From: JAHEEM01 sp036396795
Lineage (GTDB): Bacteria; Pseudomonadota; Gammaproteobacteria; Steroidobacterales; Rariloculaceae
Reading direction: 5' to 3'
Assembly: GCA_036396795.1 (NCBI GenBank)
Contig: DASWKF010000097.1
Location: 1 to 64,000 of the forward strand
DNA length: 64,000 nucleotides
Shown here: positions 60,928-64,000 of the stretch, in pieces
Layout: each line of letters opens with the position of its first letter
Numbering within the stretch: position 1 is the stretch's first letter
The notes under the pieces: model-generated
The model's database searches: none
Told to the model about the DNA's origin: nothing
The model's input: the letters and a program-made list of their open reading frames with translations, nothing else
Translations under genes and position numbers: made by a program

Positions 60928-61989
60928 GTGCTCGGCAAGCGCGCTGCGAGGCCCCTTATCGGGCTTGACATAACGACCTCCTCGGTAAAGCTCATAGAGT
61001 TGTCGGAGAGTGGTCGTAGCTATCGAGTGGAGTCCTATGCCGCCGAGCCGACACCGCCCAATGCGATCAACGAGAAGGCCATCGTCGACGCCGATGCCGT
61101 GGGCGAGGCCATTCGGCGAGCGGTGAAGCGTTCCGGCAGCAAGGCCAAGGAAGTGGCCATTGCGATCAGCGGTGACGCCGCCATCACCAAGGTGATTCAG
61201 ATGCCGGGCAGCCTCGGCGAGAACGAGCTCGAGGGCCAGGTCGAGCTTCAGGCCGACCAGTACATTCCGTTCCCGATGGAGGAGGTGAGCTTCGATTTCG
61301 AGGTCATCGGACCCAGCGAGCGCGACCCCGACATGCTGGACGTGCTGCTGGTGGCGACCCGAACCGAGAACGTGGAGCAGCGACAAGTGGCGGTCGAGGC
61401 CGCGGGGCTAGGCGCGCGAGTCGTCGACGTCGAAGCGTTCGCAGTGGAGAATGCATGCCAGCTGCTCACCCATCAGATGATCGATGGCGGCGTCGACAAG
61501 CTCGTCGCCATCGTCGACTTCGGCGCCAGCACGACGACCTACAGCGTGCTGCAGGATCTCAAGGTCGTCTACACGCGCGACTTCGCTTTCGGCGGTCAAC
61601 AGCTGACCGAGGAGATCATGCGCACCTACGGCCTCTCTCTCGAGGACGCGGGACGGGCTAAGAAGGAGGGCGGTCTTCCGAGCAACTACCAGCCGGAGGT
61701 CCTCGACGCCTTCATCGACGACATGTCGCAGCAGGTCAACCGCTCCTTGCAGTTTTTTCTCGCTTCCGGCAGCGGCCGCGAGCAGCCGGACCAGATCCTC
61801 GTCTGCGGGGGCTGTGCGAACATCCCGGGTGTCGCCGACGTCATCGGCAGCCGGGTGGGCATACCGACCGAGATCGGCGATCCGCTCGGGCAGATGAAAG
61901 TATCCGGAAAGGCCAAGTCCCAGGGTGTTCGCGGCGACGCGACGGCGCTTTTGACTGCGTTCGGCCTAGCACTGAGGAACTTCGACTGA
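60928..61989 (+). CDS. pilM: Type IV pilus inner-membrane platform ATPase-fold protein PilM
   Basis: A 353-residue actin-fold cytosolic protein that binds PilN in the type IV pilus alignment complex. L-I-G-L-D-I-T-T-S-S-V-K-L (residues 10-22), SGDAAITKVIQMP, IVDFGASTTTYSVL and ILVCGGCANIPGVADVI are the ATPase-fold blocks. Starts at GTG 60928. First of the overlapping pilMNOPQ genes. Confidence 0.95.
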   Translation: MLGKRAARPLIGLDITTSSVKLIELSESGRSYRVESYAAEPTPPNAINEKAIVDADAVGEAIRRAVKRSGSKAKEVAIAISGDAAITKVIQMPGSLGENELEGQVELQADQYIPFPMEEVSFDFEVIGPSERDPDMLDVLLVATRTENVEQRQVAVEAAGLGARVVDVEAFAVENACQLLTHQMIDGGVDKLVAIVDFGASTTTYSVLQDLKVVYTRDFAFGGQQLTEEIMRTYGLSLEDAGRAKKEGGLPSNYQPEVLDAFIDDMSQQVNRSLQFFLASGSGREQPDQILVCGGCANIPGVADVIGSRVGIPTEIGDPLGQMKVSGKAKSQGVRGDATALLTAFGLALRNFD

Positions 61990-61990
61990 T

Positions 61991-62563
61991 ATGCCAAGAA
62001 TCAACCTCCTACCGTGGCGCGAGGAGCTGCGCCAGAAGCGCAAAAAGGATTTTCTGACGGCTCTCATCGGCGCGGTCCTGATCGGCGGCCTGCTCGCCTA
62101 TGGCGGCAAGCTCGGCGTGCAAGCGCAGATACGCGCGCAGAATACGCGCAATGCGATCTTGCGCGAAGAGATCGCGGAGCTGGACATACAGATAGCCGAG
62201 ATACTGGGACTCGAGAATCAGAAGGAGCGACTGCTGGCTCGCATGGAGATCATCGAGCAGCTGCAGAAAGCGAGACCGGAGGTCGTGCATCTTTTCGACG
62301 AGCTCGTCGAAACGCTGCCGGAAGGCGTTCACCTGATCGAGGTCCGCCAAACCGGCGGACGCATCGAGGTCCACGGCATTGCCCAATCCAACACGCGAGT
62401 TTCCGCGTTGATGCGCAACATCGATTCTTCCGAATGGTTGCGTGAACCCGGCTTGGACATCGTCGAGGCTGTGAACCTCGGACCGATGCGTAACGCGCAG
62501 TTCACGATATACGCACAGCAGATATCCATGGATCAGGATCAAGAGGAGGTACTCCCGCAATGA
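61991..62563 (+). CDS. pilN: Type IV pilus assembly protein PilN
   Basis: A 190-residue bitopic protein. The N-terminal INLLPWREE motif at residues 4-12 binds PilM; a membrane helix at about 25-45 is followed by coiled coil (LREEIAELDIQIAEILGLENQKERLL) and the ferredoxin-like periplasmic domain. Starts 1 nt after pilM; overlaps pilO by 4 nt. Confidence 0.94.
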   Translation: MPRINLLPWREELRQKRKKDFLTALIGAVLIGGLLAYGGKLGVQAQIRAQNTRNAILREEIAELDIQIAEILGLENQKERLLARMEIIEQLQKARPEVVHLFDELVETLPEGVHLIEVRQTGGRIEVHGIAQSNTRVSALMRNIDSSEWLREPGLDIVEAVNLGPMRNAQFTIYAQQISMDQDQEEVLPQ

Positions 62564-63165
62564 AACTGATCGAAGAGCTGCGATCACTCGATACCAGCGA
62601 TCCCGGGCGTTGGCCGCTGTTTTTCCGGGTCGTGGCGGTAGCCCTCGTGTTCACGGGCGTGCTTGCGTTCTGCGTCTATATGTTCGTCGTCAAGACCGAT
62701 ATACCTGTCCTCGAGCGTGTCGAGCGCGAGGAGCAAGAGCTTCGCGCGACGTTCGAAGACAAACAAAGGCGTGCCGCCAATTTCGATGCTTACCGCGCGC
62801 AACTGGCCGAGATCGAGCGTGATTTCGGCGCGATGTTGCGTCAGCTTCCGGGACGAACCGAGGTTCCGAACCTGCTCGTGGACATCTCCCAGACAGGCCT
62901 CGCCGCCGGGCTCGAGGAGGAGCTCTTTCAGCCCATGGGCGAGATTCAGCGGGAGTTTTATGCGGAGTTGCCGATCAGGATCCGGCTCAGCGGCAGTTAC
63001 CACAACTTCGGCAACTTCGTCAGCGGCATCGCGGCGCTGCCGAGAATCGTGACCCTGCACGATATTGCAATCACGCCGACGAGCGACGAAGCCGTCGACG
63101 AGCTGACGCTCGACGTCACGGCAAAAACCTACCGTTATCTGGACGAGGAATCCACAGAAGGATGA
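62560..63165 (+). CDS. pilO: Type IV pilus assembly protein PilO
   Basis: A 201-residue bitopic protein that pairs with PilN. Membrane helix at about residues 23-45, coiled coil (REEQELRATFEDKQRRAANFDAYRAQLAEIE), and a periplasmic domain with QPMGEIQREFYAELPIRIRLSGSYHNFGNFVSGIAALPRIVTLHDI. ATGA overlaps at both ends with pilN and pilP. Confidence 0.94.
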   Translation: MKLIEELRSLDTSDPGRWPLFFRVVAVALVFTGVLAFCVYMFVVKTDIPVLERVEREEQELRATFEDKQRRAANFDAYRAQLAEIERDFGAMLRQLPGRTEVPNLLVDISQTGLAAGLEEELFQPMGEIQREFYAELPIRIRLSGSYHNFGNFVSGIAALPRIVTLHDIAITPTSDEAVDELTLDVTAKTYRYLDEESTEG

Positions 63166-63692
63166 TCGCTGGACACCCACGTTTGAAGCAGATTCTGCTC
63201 ATCGCGCTGGCGGCGGGCAGCGTCGGCGCTTGTGCCGGAGATCCCGACGATCTCCGAGCGTACGTCGACGAAGTAAAGGCGCGACCGGGCGGCCGCATAC
63301 CGCCGCTGCCCGACGTCGTGCCGGCGCCGTCGTTCGCTTACGAGGCCGGAGACCGGCGTTCGCCCTTCGTTCCCGACACGCCGCAGGCCCGGGTCAGCAG
63401 TGGCCCCGATGCCGTGCAAGGACCCGACGCCAACAGGCCGCGAGAGTTTCTCGAGCAGTTTCCTCTGGACACGCTGCGCATGGTCGGAACGCTCGATATC
63501 CGCGGCGGTTCGTATGGTTTGGTGCAAACGTCCGACGGCTTGGTCCATCGCGTCGCCGTAGGCCAGTACCTGGGACAGAACTACGGTCGAATCACGGACA
63601 TTTCGGACGCAGAGATTCAGTTGGTGGAGATCATTCCCGACGGCATTGGCGGCTATTTGGAACGCCCCGCGGCCGTCGGTCTGAGTGATTGA
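63162..63692 (+). CDS. pilP: Type IV pilus lipoprotein PilP
   Basis: A 176-residue lipoprotein linking the PilN/PilO complex to the PilQ secretin. The signal ends G-A-C at residue 26 with a poor lipobox (S-V-G-A-C), then an unstructured linker (DLRAYVDEVKARPGGRIPPLP with the PilP start pattern) and the beta domain ending DTLRMVGTL, Q-T-S-D-G-L-V-H-R-V-x-V-G-x-Y-L-G. Overlaps pilO by 4 nt. Confidence 0.93.
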   Translation: MIAGHPRLKQILLIALAAGSVGACAGDPDDLRAYVDEVKARPGGRIPPLPDVVPAPSFAYEAGDRRSPFVPDTPQARVSSGPDAVQGPDANRPREFLEQFPLDTLRMVGTLDIRGGSYGLVQTSDGLVHRVAVGQYLGQNYGRITDISDAEIQLVEIIPDGIGGYLERPAAVGLSD

Positions 63693-63720
63693 TCCCCCTG
63701 GGGTAAATGGGAGTAACTTT

Positions 63721-64000
63721 ATGAGTACGATAGCGCTCAGCAAGCCTGAGTTGGCAGTAACAAGGATCGGCCGGCGCCTCGCGCGGCTCGCTGCGCTTAC
63801 CGTGACGTGTTTCGCCGCGCTACCCGCCATGGCCCAGACCGGCGCCGCACGCCAACTGGAAGCGATCGACGTTCAATCACTGCCTGGCCAGGGGCTCGAA
63901 GTTCGCCTGCGCCTCAGTGAGACGCCGCCCGAGCCCATGAGCTTCACGATCGACAACCCGGCGCGCATCGCGCTGGATCTGCCCGACACCGCCTTGGGGC
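63721..64000 (+). CDS. pilQ: Type IV pilus secretin PilQ, N-terminal fragment (runs off window)
   Basis: Only the first 93 codons are in the window. A signal peptide (LARLAALTVTCFAALPAMAQ) is followed by an AMIN-type domain (IDVQSLPGQGLEVRLRLSE, FTIDNPARIALDLPDTALG), the peptidoglycan-binding part of PilQ. The ATG at 63721 is 28 nt after pilP. Cut by the window edge, not truncated biologically. Confidence 0.85.
   Translation, partial: MSTIALSKPELAVTRIGRRLARLAALTVTCFAALPAMAQTGAARQLEAIDVQSLPGQGLEVRLRLSETPPEPMSFTIDNPARIALDLPDTALG

Noticed and set aside
1..64000. tRNA, rRNA, IS elements, integrases, toxin-antitoxin or phage defence genes
   Set aside because: None was seen in the gaps or among the coding regions; the window reads as core chromosome. 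A covariance search (e.g. tRNAscan) could still find a missed tRNA.

Overview
This 64 kb window looks like a piece of a single bacterial chromosome with high GC content. The gene neighbourhoods point to the Gammaproteobacteria, near the Xanthomonadales/Steroidobacterales/Woeseiales side; that placement is inference, since no rRNA gene is present. Supporting context includes polA next to engB with a small-RNA-like gap, yicC-gmk-rpoZ-spoT-recG, mrcA divergent from pilMNOPQ, tatABC, an LptM-type lipoprotein, and an arginine operon built around an N-acyl-ornithine carbamoyltransferase instead of OTCase. I saw no tRNA, rRNA, CRISPR, IS element or prophage. The window is mostly compact housekeeping and respiratory DNA.

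Layout. 0-2.2 kb: an orphan FlhC-like regulator, an NRDE protein and a divergent esterase. 2.2-10.5 kb: argR-argG-(P-loop protein)-argC-argD-argF'-argB-argH-lptM, almost all with overlapping starts and stops, so probably one transcript. 10.5-14 kb: polA, a C-rich-loop sRNA candidate ending in a strong terminator, then engB. 14-23.3 kb: cytochrome c4, a DsbA-like protein, a FieF-like metal exporter, an aminotransferase, two peptide transporters (OPT and POT), tatCBA and dtd. 23.3-23.9 kb: a gene-free, repeat-rich stretch. 23.9-30.8 kb: a Tat-type lipoprotein TRAP receptor, azurin and a CoxMNOP-like cytochrome oxidase operon with a diheme-fused subunit II. 30.8-35.1 kb: an NHL beta-propeller, two secreted unknowns and the TRAP permease pair. 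35.1-40.5 kb: a TPR protein, trkH, trkA and uvrD. 40.6-45.4 kb: haem O/A synthesis (ctaB, ctaA), bioC, bioB and comF. 45.4-55.3 kb: ubiA, recG, ridA, spoT, rpoZ, gmk, yicC, then stp, rph, rdgB. 55.3-57.3 kb: a DnaA-box cluster with an AT-rich tract, rpmE and gltA. 57.3-64 kb: an unknown protein, mrcA, and pilMNOP with the start of pilQ.

How the genes fit together. ctaA and ctaB supply the haem a needed by the oxidase at 25.6-30.5 kb, and azurin and cytochrome c4 are plausible electron donors. The TRAP receptor is encoded 1.1 kb from tatABC and carries a twin-arginine motif, while its likely permease lies 9 kb away.

The most interesting signal is the arginine operon. The carbamoyltransferase has Ala where Xanthomonas acetylornithine carbamoyltransferase has its specificity Glu92, and Val where that enzyme has Lys302, which suggests a succinyl-type or altered acyl substrate. 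No acylglutamate synthase or acylcitrulline deacylase is encoded nearby. An uncharacterised P-loop protein with a dethiobiotin-synthetase/DUF1611-like signature sits in the operon. Two other signals stand out: the polA-engB sRNA candidate, with three C-rich loops like Xanthomonas sX13, and the DnaA-box palindrome beside an AT-rich tract upstream of rpmE.
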